NCBI GenBank assembly: GCA_902575715.1
Contig: CACGSI010000011.1
Location: 1-32,237 of the forward strand
DNA length: 32,237 bases
DNA from: an uncultured SAR324 cluster bacterium
GTDB lineage: Bacteria > SAR324 > NAC60-12
Reading direction: 5' to 3'
This document shows, one piece after another, positions 17,399-25,934 of the stretch; the first letter of the stretch is position 1; each line of letters opens with the position of its first letter. Under the pieces are notes generated by a model that was given only the letters and a program-made list of their open reading frames with translations, searched no databases and was not told the DNA's origin. The translations under genes and the position numbers were made by a program.

Positions 17399-17956
17399 AT
17401 GATACGCATTACAAGTGGTATTTTTAGAGGAAGAAAAATAAATGTCCCCGAAGGTAAAAATATAAAAGCCACTTCAGATCAAGTACGTGAAGCTATTTTT
17501 AATATTTTATCTTCTCATTTAAATTGGAAAGAAAAAGCAGTTCTTGACCTTTACGCTGGAAGTGGCTCTCTCGGTTTTGAGGCTTTGAGTAGAGGCGCAT
17601 CAAAGGTAATTTTTATCGAAATAGACAGTAAGAAAATAGCTAATCTTAATAAAAATATTCAACTAATTGCTCCTCAAGAAAAAGGAGTTAAGCTAGTCAA
17701 GGGAAGAGCTCTAAAATTAATTTCAGATTTTTCAGACTCTGAAATTGACTATGTTATTTTTATTGATCCACCTTTTTCAAGTAATGAATACAATCCCGTC
17801 CTTGAAAAAATCTCTACTCTCACATCTATTAAAAAAGGTTCATTTATAGTAATTCAATCATCTTATAAAAGAAAAATTCTTATTCCAAAAAATTTAGAAA
17901 TTATTAAGCAAAGAAGATATAGCTCTAAAAAAATTTATGTATTGCTAAAACACTGA
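17399..17956 (+). CDS. rsmD: 16S rRNA (guanine966-N2)-methyltransferase RsmD
   Basis: RsmD methylates G966 of 16S rRNA using S-adenosylmethionine. The N-terminal RITSGIFRGRKI and the SDQVREAIFNIL segment are typical. The SAM-binding motif I is LDLYAGSGSLGFEALSRGA, and the catalytic motif IV is DPPF at 123-126. The length of 185 is as expected. It is divergent from folK, sharing a 67-nt AT-rich spacer that probably holds both promoters. About 100 nt separate it from uppS. Confidence 0.93.
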   Translation: MIRITSGIFRGRKINVPEGKNIKATSDQVREAIFNILSSHLNWKEKAVLDLYAGSGSLGFEALSRGASKVIFIEIDSKKIANLNKNIQLIAPQEKGVKLVKGRALKLISDFSDSEIDYVIFIDPPFSSNEYNPVLEKISTLTSIKKGSFIVIQSSYKRKILIPKNLEIIKQRRYSSKKIYVLLKH

Positions 17957-18053
17957 TTTCTTTAATTTACAATAATCTTGCCTTCATTTGGTAACTAACT
18001 TAACCTGAAGCAATGAGCATTTAATAAAGTCAACAATACTTAAGTAAGTTTAT

Positions 18054-18824
18054 ATGAGTATTTTGGATAAAATTGATAGAAAAAAACTACCTACCCATAT
18101 TGCTATAATAATGGATGGAAATGGTAGGTGGGCTACTAATCAAAATAAACCAAGGGTCTATGGGCATGAATATGCTGTCAATTCTGTAAGAGGTTGTGTT
18201 GAGGCTGCTGTAGAACTAAATATACAAGTTCTCACACTTTATGCTTTTTCAACGGAAAACTGGCAACGTCCAAAAAAAGAAGTTTCGGCTTTGATGAATC
18301 TTTTTTTTGAATTTCTTGGAAAAGAATTAGACACGTTGATAGAAAATAATATATGTTTTAATTTGATCGGTGATAGGACACGATTACCCGAATTCTTACA
18401 GGCGCGGTTGAGTTCTGCATTAAATTCAACTTCTAAAAATTCAGGACTACTTTTAAATATTGCTTTAAATTATGGTGGAAGAGATGAAATAGTCAGGGCT
18501 GTCCGAATAATTGCAGAAAAAATAAAGAATGGAGACTTGCTTCCAGAAAACGTTAATGAAAAATTAATTTCGGCAAATATTTTCACTTCAGGAATAGCAG
18601 ACCCAGACTTGATCATAAGGACTAGTGGTGAACTGCGTATTTCAAATTTTTTAATTTGGCAATCTGCGTACTCTGAATATTTTTTCACAGAAGTTCTTTG
18701 GCCAGACTTTACTAGAGAAAATTTGTATGAAGCAATAGTTTCTTTCCAACAAAGAAAACGAAGGCTTGGAAAAACTACTAATACTAAAAATAATTCAGGA
18801 AAATTAAGTAATGGATCTTTTTAA
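18054..18824 (+). CDS. uppS: Undecaprenyl diphosphate synthase (di-trans,poly-cis)
   Basis: UppS elongates farnesyl diphosphate with isopentenyl units to make the lipid carrier for peptidoglycan and O-antigen. Motifs are HIAIIMDGNGRWA (catalytic D21), YAFSTENWQRP, LNIALNYGGRDEI and DPDLIIRTSGELRISNFLIWQSAYSE. The length of 256 is normal, with a basic C-terminal tail. It starts the uppS-cdsA-dxr-rseP run seen in many proteobacteria. Confidence 0.96.
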   Translation: MSILDKIDRKKLPTHIAIIMDGNGRWATNQNKPRVYGHEYAVNSVRGCVEAAVELNIQVLTLYAFSTENWQRPKKEVSALMNLFFEFLGKELDTLIENNICFNLIGDRTRLPEFLQARLSSALNSTSKNSGLLLNIALNYGGRDEIVRAVRIIAEKIKNGDLLPENVNEKLISANIFTSGIADPDLIIRTSGELRISNFLIWQSAYSEYFFTEVLWPDFTRENLYEAIVSFQQRKRRLGKTTNTKNNSGKLSNGSF

Positions 18825-18863
18825 AAAAATTACCCTCTAAATAATCAAATTTGAATATTTCTA

Positions 18864-19685
18864 ATGTCAATTGTAGACTCCACAAATGAATTAACATTAA
18901 GAATCAAAACTGGACTAATAGTTGCTATCGGAATAGGAGCACTAATATATACTCATAAATATTTGGTAGGAATTTTTGTTATATTCTTAGCATTCATTGG
19001 TGCTATAGAGTATACAAAAATGCTATCAAAAGAAAAAAACCATAGAACCATTAAACTCCCAAAATGGTTCCTTCCGGCAACATCAATTTTAATGGGATTA
19101 GGAGTATTATTTGGAGAATTTTGGCTTCATACTTCACTAATCCTAAGTGCTTTATGCTGGACTTGTTATGAATTAGTTTTTTCAAAAAAAAATCAACTAT
19201 TGGACTTTACATCACTCGGTTTTGGATTATTTGGTATGTTATGGATTGTTTGGAGTATTATGCATGTTACCTTAATTAAATCTATACCTGAAGGATCTAA
19301 TTTACTTTTATTTTTAATCCTAGTAATAAGTTTTAGTGATATAGCTGCTTATTTTGGAGGGAAACGTTTTGGTAAATCTTTGTTAGCACCTAATATAAGT
19401 CCGAAAAAAACTTGGGAAGGAAGTTTTTTTGGAATAATTGGAGGCGGCCTCGTCGGTGCTATCTTTGGAGAACATTTTTTGTCAATGTTTTGGTTAAAAG
19501 GATTCCTACTTTCGATGATTTTAGCATTTGTTGGACAATTTAGCGATTTGGTCGAATCTAAAATAAAAAGACTTTGTAAAGTCAAAGATTCTGGTACCAT
19601 CTTACCTGGTCATGGTGGAGTTCTTGATCGAGTTGATGGTTACTTACTGGCTGCTCCTGCATTCTATTATATTCTTAAAATCTAA
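18864..19685 (+). CDS. cdsA: Phosphatidate cytidylyltransferase
   Basis: CdsA makes CDP-diacylglycerol from phosphatidic acid and CTP in the inner membrane. It is a hydrophobic 273-residue protein with about eight membrane segments. Motifs include SFSDIAAYFGGKRFGK, SPKKTWEGSFFG and the C-terminal family signature DLVESKIKRLCKVKDSG, followed by LPGHGGVLDRVDG. Its stop codon overlaps the dxr start by one nucleotide (TAATG), which suggests translational coupling. Confidence 0.95.
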   Translation: MSIVDSTNELTLRIKTGLIVAIGIGALIYTHKYLVGIFVIFLAFIGAIEYTKMLSKEKNHRTIKLPKWFLPATSILMGLGVLFGEFWLHTSLILSALCWTCYELVFSKKNQLLDFTSLGFGLFGMLWIVWSIMHVTLIKSIPEGSNLLLFLILVISFSDIAAYFGGKRFGKSLLAPNISPKKTWEGSFFGIIGGGLVGAIFGEHFLSMFWLKGFLLSMILAFVGQFSDLVESKIKRLCKVKDSGTILPGHGGVLDRVDGYLLAAPAFYYILKI

Positions 19686-20929
19686 TGCAAACTCTGAATA
19701 ACTTAAAAAAATCCCAAGTAATTCCTTCAGATAACCAAAAAAAGATTACTGTACTTGGTTCAACAGGTTCTATAGGCAAAAATACTCTTGATATAATTCG
19801 CCAGTTTCCAAAAAAATTTAAAGTTTTTGCTTTATCTTGTCAGAATTCTACAGGTCTTTTAGCAGAGCAGATCAGAGAATTTCATCCAAAAATTGCCAGT
19901 GTAAGATCTAGAAATGATGCAATAAATTTACAAGAGTCATTTCCAGAAACAAAATTAGTTTGGGGCTCGGATAGCTTGTCGGATATAGCACGTAACGAAG
20001 AAGTAGATGTATTAGTAGCAGGTATTGTTGGAGCTGCTGGACTAAAACCAACATTTTCTGCTGTTCTTGAGGGTAAAACAATTGTTTTTGCCAACAAAGA
20101 ACCTTTAGTAATGGCTGGAGAACTTTTTGTTAAAACCGCAAAAGATACTGGTGCAGTTTTATTACCGGCTGATAGTGAGCATAATGCTATTTTCCAATCA
20201 ATACAAAAAGAATCATCAGAAAAGATTTCAAAACTATTTTTAACTGCATCAGGAGGACCATTTAGAGATCGGCCCCTAAACAAGTTCAAAAAAATAACTG
20301 TTAATGAAACCCTGAATCACCCTACATGGAAAATGGGAAAAAAAATTTCAGTCGATTCCGCAACAATGATGAATAAAGGATTAGAAATCATTGAGGCTAG
20401 ATGGTTATTTAATACACCTGTTGAGAAGATTAAAGTAGTCATGCAAAGAGAAAGTATTGTTCATTCTATGGTAGAATTTACTGATGGTTCATTTTTGGCC
20501 CATATGGGCCTCCCTGATATGAGGATTCCTATATCTTTCTGCTTAGGATGGCCAGAACGATTAAATATAAAAATACCTCATATGAATCCCTTAAATTTAA
20601 AAAAACTTCACTTTGAACCAGTCAATCTAAAAAAATTTCCATGTCTACAACTCAGCTTAAAGGCTGCAAAAAAAGAAGGTAGTTTCCCAGCTGTATTAAA
20701 CGGCGCAAATGAGGAAGTAGTTTTAGCTTTTTTAAAAGATAAAATAAAATTTCTGGATATATATAAAACTTTGTCATTAGTTATGAAAAAACTAGAAAAA
20801 ATTATTAAGACTTTTGAAAAAGACAATATTCCGCCATATTTATCAAATATTGCTAATCTTGAAGATGCAATTCAGGCAGATCAATGGGGACGCAAACAAG
20901 CAAAAAAAATTATAGAACAATTAAATTAG
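19685..20929 (+). CDS. dxr: 1-deoxy-D-xylulose 5-phosphate reductoisomerase
   Basis: Dxr catalyses the NADPH-dependent step from DXP to MEP in non-mevalonate isoprenoid synthesis and so supplies precursors for UppS. Visible are the nucleotide motif VLGSTGSIGKNTLDI, VAGIVGAAGLKPT, FANKEPLVMAGE, the metal site PADSEHNAIFQ, the flexible loop region NHPTWKMGKKISVDSATMMNKGLEIIEARWLF, and MGLPDMRIPI. The length of 414 is slightly over the usual 390-400 because of an N-terminal tail of about 20 residues. It overlaps cdsA by 1 nt. Confidence 0.96.
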   Translation: MQTLNNLKKSQVIPSDNQKKITVLGSTGSIGKNTLDIIRQFPKKFKVFALSCQNSTGLLAEQIREFHPKIASVRSRNDAINLQESFPETKLVWGSDSLSDIARNEEVDVLVAGIVGAAGLKPTFSAVLEGKTIVFANKEPLVMAGELFVKTAKDTGAVLLPADSEHNAIFQSIQKESSEKISKLFLTASGGPFRDRPLNKFKKITVNETLNHPTWKMGKKISVDSATMMNKGLEIIEARWLFNTPVEKIKVVMQRESIVHSMVEFTDGSFLAHMGLPDMRIPISFCLGWPERLNIKIPHMNPLNLKKLHFEPVNLKKFPCLQLSLKAAKKEGSFPAVLNGANEEVVLAFLKDKIKFLDIYKTLSLVMKKLEKIIKTFEKDNIPPYLSNIANLEDAIQADQWGRKQAKKIIEQLN

Positions 20930-21023
20930 ATGATTTAGAATCAAACAATAAAGTTTTAAATCTTGTGAATTAATATTTGCAATAAATTCTTTATAAAAAA
21001 AATATCTTTTTCAAATTAAAAAT

Positions 21024-22331
21024 ATGCTTACAACAATATTATCTTTTTTATTAGTATTAGGGATTCTCATTTTCATACACGAGCTCGGTCATTTTCTTGC
21101 GGCTAGACATGTTGGGGTAAAAGTAGAAGCTTTTTCAATTGGATTCCCACCTACTGCTTTGGGAAAAATAATAGGGGAAACAGAATATAGGATTTCTTGG
21201 GTACCTATTGGTGGATACGTAAAATTATTTGGTCAAAACGTAACAGATGAAAATAAGGATGATCCTAAAAATTATGCATCAAAGTCCATTTTACAACGTC
21301 TTTACATTCTTTCCGCAGGTCCACTGATGAACCTTTTGTTTGCTTTGTTATTCATGCCTTTGGTTTTTTGGATGGGAATAGATATTCCTGCTTATCTAAA
21401 AAATTCACCCTTTATCCAGAAAGTTGAAATTGGGAGTTACGCTTACAAATTAGGAATTCAAGCAAATGATGAAATAATTTCTATAAACGATAATAATGTA
21501 AATAGTTGGGAAGAACTTAATAATTTATTAAACAAGGTCCCCCCTTCAGGAAAAATTAATTTAAAAATTGATAGAGGAGGAAACTATTTAAAAGTAGAAG
21601 GTTCGTCTATTGAAATGCATCGTGCGGGAAATATGGGTTGGTATCCATTTTTGAAACCAACTGTAGGAGGATTTATATCTAATTCTCCAGCGGAAAAAGC
21701 AGGTATTCAATCTGGAGATACAATAAAGAGAATTAATGGAAAAGAAATAATAGACTGGAGTGAAATTTCTCCAGAAATTCAGAAAATAATGACAGAAAAA
21801 AAGAATTCTCTAGAGAAAATCACTATCGAATTAGAAAGAAAAGGCGAACCGACGTTTATTGAAGTCACTCCTTATTTTGATTCAGATTCAAAAAAATGGC
21901 TTTTGGGGATGAGAACGCCAAAAATTTCACGCTCACACCCATTTGCAGATTCTATAATTTTAGGAATTGGGCGCCTTTGGTTTCTAACTAAGAGTACATT
22001 TGATTTTCTTGGTCAAATGATTAAAGGGAATGGTTCTCTAGATGATCTTGGTGGACCAATAAAAATTGGAATAGTAATTGGGGATGCAGTAAGAAGTAGT
22101 ATAGTTGATTTGTTTTTTCTGATGTCTTTTATAAGTTTGCAACTTTGTATATTTAATTTACTACCAATCCCGGCATTAGATGGAGGACATATTTTTTTGT
22201 TAATTATAGAAAAACTAAAAGGTGCTCCTTTAAGTGCATCCGCAAGAGAAAAATCACAAATGTTAGGTTTTTCGGTACTTTTTTCTTTGATGATATTTGT
22301 TACATGGAATGATTTGATGGGCTTGCTATAA
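21024..22331 (+). CDS. rseP: Site-2 intramembrane metalloprotease RseP
   Basis: RseP cleaves membrane-spanning substrates such as anti-sigma factors in the envelope stress response. The zinc motif HELGH lies at residues 19-23 in the first helix, and the second active-site motif LDG is at 385-387 (LPIPALDGGH). Two PDZ-like domains lie between them at about 120-300, including VGGFISNSPAEKAGIQSGD. The C-terminal helices follow. The length of 435 fits. It closes the uppS-cdsA-dxr-rseP run; bamA, which often follows, is absent and a convergent gene is found instead. Confidence 0.95.
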   Translation: MLTTILSFLLVLGILIFIHELGHFLAARHVGVKVEAFSIGFPPTALGKIIGETEYRISWVPIGGYVKLFGQNVTDENKDDPKNYASKSILQRLYILSAGPLMNLLFALLFMPLVFWMGIDIPAYLKNSPFIQKVEIGSYAYKLGIQANDEIISINDNNVNSWEELNNLLNKVPPSGKINLKIDRGGNYLKVEGSSIEMHRAGNMGWYPFLKPTVGGFISNSPAEKAGIQSGDTIKRINGKEIIDWSEISPEIQKIMTEKKNSLEKITIELERKGEPTFIEVTPYFDSDSKKWLLGMRTPKISRSHPFADSIILGIGRLWFLTKSTFDFLGQMIKGNGSLDDLGGPIKIGIVIGDAVRSSIVDLFFLMSFISLQLCIFNLLPIPALDGGHIFLLIIEKLKGAPLSASAREKSQMLGFSVLFSLMIFVTWNDLMGLL

Positions 22332-22384
22332 CTAAAATGAATCCAAATTTTCAGGCAAATTTTGTCTTATGAGAAATATATTTT

Positions 22385-22792
22385 TTATTTTTGAAGGGTG
22401 GTATTCCAAGGGTTACCTTTCCTAAATTCTCCCTCTAATTTGCTGCCATTAATATAACTAATTACACCTTGCCCATGTTTTTTATCATTCTCCCACTCAC
22501 CATCATATTTATCTCCATTAGGCCAAGTGTAGACTCCTTGACCGTGTTTTTTGTCATCCTCCCACTCACCATCATACTTCGTTCCATCCTCAAAGGACAT
22601 CACTCCTTTTCCACTCCTTTTACCATTTTTCCATTCTCCTTCATATACCGATTCGTCATCGTAAGTCGCTTTGCCTTTACCATGAGGTTTCCCATCACTT
22701 AGATCTCCCACATAATCGAGTTTATCAGAACAACTAATTAAAAAAAATCCACAAATAATAACTAGTAATTGTAGTGAGTTATTCATAATCAT
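22385..22792 (-). CDS. MORN-repeat lipoprotein
   Basis: A short signal peptide ends in the lipobox LISC, so the mature protein should be lipid-anchored. About four full MORN repeats of 23 residues and a fifth partial one follow, each of the form YxGEWxNGKxHGxGxxxxxxG(S/D)K. The function of such bacterial proteins is not established; MORN repeats bind lipids or scaffold proteins in some systems. I chose the ATG at 22792 (135 residues). An ATG at 22786 is also possible, and the TTG at 22798 is less likely. It is convergent with rseP. Confidence 0.82.
   Translation of the reverse strand: MIMNNSLQLLVIICGFFLISCSDKLDYVGDLSDGKPHGKGKATYDDESVYEGEWKNGKRSGKGVMSFEDGTKYDGEWEDDKKHGQGVYTWPNGDKYDGEWENDKKHGQGVISYINGSKLEGEFRKGNPWNTTLQK
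22467..22604 (-). repeat. Tandem 69-nt MORN-coding repeat, two near-identical copies
   Basis: On the + strand the unit beginning CCTTGCCCATG at 22467 recurs as CCTTGACCGTG at 22536, exactly 69 nt later. Only scattered substitutions separate the copies, mostly at codon third positions, including a shared CTCCCACTCACCATCATA. The neighbouring MORN units are less alike at DNA level, so this pair seems the youngest duplication. Confidence 0.7.
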
Positions 22793-22961
22793 ATTCAAAA
22801 TTCAAATTTTAAACAGCTAAAAACCCCGTTTTTCATAATAAAAAATGGAAGAGTACAGAGAATTTTACCTTATTAAGGGGTCTAACTCAATAAACTTTTC
22901 CAACATCATTTTTTGCAAGTTTCTGATATTATTTTGTCTAATTTTATAATATCTAATTTAT

Positions 22962-23717
22962 TTATGCAGCTGTCCAACCCCCATCTACTTTAATAGATGA
23001 TCCCGTTACCATCCTACTAGCCTCAGAGGCTAGATATAAAACTGCTCCAGCAACGTCTTCGGGTTTTCCGACTTTTCCAAGTGGCATCCTATTTAAAATA
23101 AAATTTTTGAAATCCTTATTTTTAAATAAAGGTCTTATCATATCAGTTTCAATATAAGTAGGACAAACTGTATTAACTCTAATTCCATATTTTGCAAGGT
23201 CCAAAGCCATACTTTTAGAAAATCCTTCCATAGCATGTTTTGAGCAACAATATACCGTTCTGTTTTTACCACCAGTAATACCCATTTGGCTAGAAATATT
23301 AATTATAGATCCTTTTACATCAGATTCTATCATAGCCTTTGCAACAACCTGTGCCACAAAAAAGCTTGATTTAACATTTAATGTCATAATATTATCAAAA
23401 TTTTTTTCGCTAACTTCACAAAAGTGCTCTGGTACATTTGAACCCGCATTATTGACAAGAATGTTAAATGGACCCAGAGTCCTTAATTTTTTGATAGACT
23501 CCATAGAGCTAATATCAGCTACAAAAATAGAAGATTTACCTCCAGAGTCATCTATTTTTGACTTAACTTCTTCCAAGGCCTTCTTTGTCCTCGAAACTAA
23601 GAGTAGCTCTGCACCGGCATCTGCAAGAGCTTTGGCACAAGCTTCACCAATTCCTTTACTTGCTCCAGTGACCAGAGCTTTTGATCCACTTAAATCATAA
23701 GATGATAAAGTTTTCAT
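22962..23717 (-). CDS. Short-chain dehydrogenase/reductase (SDR)
   Basis: This is a classical NAD(P)-dependent SDR of 251 residues. The Rossmann motif [10 protein letters not shown] lies near residue 18, followed by NNAG (about 89-92), ISSQMG with the catalytic serine and YCCSK with tyrosine and lysine. The C-terminal [36 protein letters not shown] is typical of 3-oxoacyl reductase or sugar/alcohol dehydrogenase types. Substrate cannot be assigned. A strong Shine-Dalgarno site supports the ATG at 23717. The same reading frame continues upstream without a stop into the HisD-like remnant, so the two were probably adjacent genes of one catabolic operon. Confidence 0.9.
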   Translation of the reverse strand: MKTLSSYDLSGSKALVTGASKGIGEACAKALADAGAELLLVSRTKKALEEVKSKIDDSGGKSSIFVADISSMESIKKLRTLGPFNILVNNAGSNVPEHFCEVSEKNFDNIMTLNVKSSFFVAQVVAKAMIESDVKGSIINISSQMGITGGKNRTVYCCSKHAMEGFSKSMALDLAKYGIRVNTVCPTYIETDMIRPLFKNKDFKNFILNRMPLGKVGKPEDVAGAVLYLASEASRMVTGSSIKVDGGWTAA

Positions 23718-23725
23718 ATTTTTTA

Positions 23726-23731
23726 TCCTCC
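23726..23731 (-). promoter_or_regulatory. Ribosome binding site of the SDR gene
   Basis: GGAGGA on the - strand lies 8 nt before the ATG at 23717. It fixes the SDR start even though the frame is open for about 60 more codons upstream. Confidence 0.7.
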
Positions 23732-23912
23732 ATATCGACCGGGCACGAATATCTGCTTGTTCTTTATGCCCTGCAAATCCTTCAAGTTTGAATAATCTAG
23801 AACAATACTCACAAACCTTTACGCTAGCTTCATCCGTTAAAATTTTCTGATAATAACATGTTTTGAGAAATTCACTTACCCAGAGCTCCTCTATAACGAG
23901 AGGCTATCTTCT
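23732..23912 (-). pseudogene. C-terminal remnant of a HisD-like (histidinol/sulfopropanediol dehydrogenase family) gene
   Basis: The - strand upstream of the SDR reads [19 protein letters not shown], then [20 protein letters not shown], then IRARSIW. This matches the C-terminus of histidinol-dehydrogenase-like proteins (EYCSRLxxxEGFxGHxEQAxIR). Just upstream, KIASRYRG appears one frame over, fitting the family segment before LWV, so a single-base frameshift lies near 23881-23892. A TAG at 23904-23906 stops the downstream frame. The remaining N-terminal three quarters is not found. The remnant has no stop of its own and runs in frame into the SDR. Confidence 0.72.
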
Positions 23913-24062
23913 CTTGCAAAAGGTTCTCAAATAGCTTCAAAAAAACTCTGGTAAACAAATTTTTAAATCGATTATTTTTTTACAAATTTTTTACAATAAT
24001 CAAGAATTTAGATTTATAGGCAATAGTTTATATGCAAATATTTATAAATGATTTTTTGCAGA

Positions 24063-24603
24063 ATGAAAAATTTGCATGAAATTAAAAAGAGACTTGTTCG
24101 TAAGAGTGAAATGGTACCGTGCAAAAGTGCCTTTATCGACTCTCACAATCTTGGTAGTCATTTAAAGGACAACTATAGCACACTCGGTCCTTGGGTAACA
24201 GAAAATAATAATCAATGCGTCATTACACGTGAACCTCATGGATTCTATATCGGAGCTGCAGGATAACCACAACATATAAAAAACTCTCTTCATAGCCATT
24301 TTACAGCCGAGTTATTCATTATTCATGAGGTGACTTTTGAAATATTTTGGGACCTTGATGCACAAAATAAAACAAAGCTATTTGAGGAAGACTTAATATC
24401 TATACCAACACATTGTTTTCGTAGTTTTGAAAATATAGGTAAAAAATATGGGTTCCTTTATACAATAATTGGAGGAGACGATACTGGTAGAGTGGAATGG
24501 GCCTCACCAATATGCAAGAGCAATAAAATGTTTTGGAGAAAAAGATGGATCGCTATATTCTATTATAAATAAAAAACGTCCTACGATTCCTAATTGGAAT
24601 TAA
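24063..24603 (+). pseudogene. Cupin-domain protein gene with an in-frame stop and a frameshift
   Basis: Two short open frames (24048-24266 and 24330-24572) are in the same phase. Reading through the TAA at 24264-24266 gives one continuous protein: PCKSAFIDS, EPHGFYIGAAG, stop, PQHIKNSLHSHFTAELFIIH, then EDLISIPTHCFRSFENIG, GFLYTIIGGDDTGRVEW. This is a cupin fold with the metal motif HSHxxAE and the GDxISIP second motif. After VEW at about 24499 the natural continuation (PHQYARAIKCFGEKDGSLYS) lies one frame over and ends at the TAA at 24601-24603. Two independent lesions argue for a dead gene. Its original role is unknown; related cupins often accompany dehydrogenases of small acids. Confidence 0.75.
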
Positions 24604-24680
24604 AAATCGTTTTATAATAATTAACTTGAATTATTTAAAAATAAAAGAATATTGGATTTTAACCTATCACGAAAAACTTT

Positions 24681-25928
24681 TTATTGTATTATCTGACTCA
24701 TATTTAGCATAGGAAGCAGAACAGCAAGTGCAATAAATCCTACTAATCCGCCCATAACAAGTATTAAAACTGGCTGAATTAGAGTAGTTAAAGATTCTAA
24801 CAAATGATTCACCTCCTCTTGCATGCGTTCTGAGACTTTCTCTAATAATTCGTCCACCCTAGCAGCTTCCTCTCCTATTGTTACAACATGCTGAACGTAA
24901 TCTGGAAAAAATTCTATCTTAGACATTGCTGCAGAAAGTGGAATCCCTTTATTGTTTACATCTATTATCAATTGATCAAGCTTTTCAATAAATATTTTAT
25001 TCACAACTACATGCTTAGAAATTTCAAGCGAAGTTTTTAGATCTACTCCGCTTTTTAATAAAGTTCCTAAAGTTTGGCAATAACGGGAAACCATAATTTT
25101 AATCCTTAATCGATTTAGAAGGGGAAGATTTAATTCCAACTTATCTTTCCATTTTTTCCCTTTTTTTGTTCTTATAAAATATGAAATTCCTATCATAAAT
25201 CCAATAATTAAAATGGTTAATAAAAACCAATGATGCATAACTAATTTGCTTACACTTGTTAAAATTATCGTAGGCAAAGGAAGTAATGCATCTTGATTTT
25301 CAAAAATACTTGTAATTTTTGGAACAATAGAAGTAACCATAAATATTACTACAGCAGTTCCAAAAATCATCATAAATATAGGATAAATGAGGGATCCTTT
25401 TAGTTTTGAGCGAAGACGATCTTGTCCTTCATAATAGTCTGCAAGACGACTCATTATTGTACCTAAATTGCCAGAGTTTTCACCAGAACGAACCATACTT
25501 ACATACATTTCCGGAAATACTTCGGGATGCATACTCATTGCTCCCGCTAGGGATCCCCCTTCAACTACCCGACCTCTTATGTCAGACAAAACACTTTGAA
25601 ATCCTGAATCTTGAGTTTGTGGGATAATTAGTTGAAATGCTTTATCATATGGTATTGTTGCATCCAATAAGACTTCTAGCTGACGAGTAAATTGAGTAAG
25701 AATCTTAAAAGAAATAGATCTTCCAAATCTAAAATTGGGTAATTTTATTTTTCTAGTTTTTTCTTCATCTTTTGATTTTACTCTTGAAAAACGACTTGTT
25801 CTAATTTCTTTGGGGAAAAGTTCATTATTTTTAAGATATTGGCGAACCTCAGATTCAGATCCTGCATCCTTCCTTCCCTTTTGTAATACTCCCTCGGAAT
25901 CAAAGGCTTCATATATAAAAATAGGCAT
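24681..25928 (-). CDS. gspF: Type II secretion / type IV pilus inner-membrane platform protein GspF
   Basis: GspF forms the inner-membrane platform that contacts the GspE ATPase and drives pseudopilus assembly. The 415-residue protein starts with IYEAFDSEGVLQKGR and has two T2SF domains. The first includes ILTQFTRQLEVLLDATIPYDKAF and the MVRSGENSGNLGTIMSRLADYYE block. The second includes RYCQTLGTLLKSGVDLKTSLEIS and VTIGEEAARVDELLEKVSERMQEE. Three membrane segments are visible, the last near the C-terminus (ILVMGGLVGFIALAVLLPML). No other secretion gene of this system is in the window. It lies 6 nt behind an unknown membrane protein gene, probably in one transcript. Confidence 0.92.
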   Translation of the reverse strand: MPIFIYEAFDSEGVLQKGRKDAGSESEVRQYLKNNELFPKEIRTSRFSRVKSKDEEKTRKIKLPNFRFGRSISFKILTQFTRQLEVLLDATIPYDKAFQLIIPQTQDSGFQSVLSDIRGRVVEGGSLAGAMSMHPEVFPEMYVSMVRSGENSGNLGTIMSRLADYYEGQDRLRSKLKGSLIYPIFMMIFGTAVVIFMVTSIVPKITSIFENQDALLPLPTIILTSVSKLVMHHWFLLTILIIGFMIGISYFIRTKKGKKWKDKLELNLPLLNRLRIKIMVSRYCQTLGTLLKSGVDLKTSLEISKHVVVNKIFIEKLDQLIIDVNNKGIPLSAAMSKIEFFPDYVQHVVTIGEEAARVDELLEKVSERMQEEVNHLLESLTTLIQPVLILVMGGLVGFIALAVLLPMLNMSQIIQ

Positions 25929-25934
25929 CTTAAT

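Noticed and set aside
17332..17472. Longer N-terminus for FolK
   Set aside because: It would overlap the rsmD coding region on the other strand, and the HPPK fold begins right after the ATG at 17331.
22532..22610. MORN tandem repeat as a CRISPR-like or regulatory array
   Set aside because: The 69-nt period equals 23 codons of the MORN unit and stays in frame, so it is coding repeat only.
22469..22702. Plus-strand open frame antisense to the MORN gene
   Set aside because: Arises from the repeat codons read on the opposite strand; the lipobox and MORN pattern support the minus strand.
24048..24572. Two independent small proteins (24048-24266 and 24330-24572)
   Set aside because: They are in the same phase and read through as one cupin domain, so they are better explained as halves of one broken gene.
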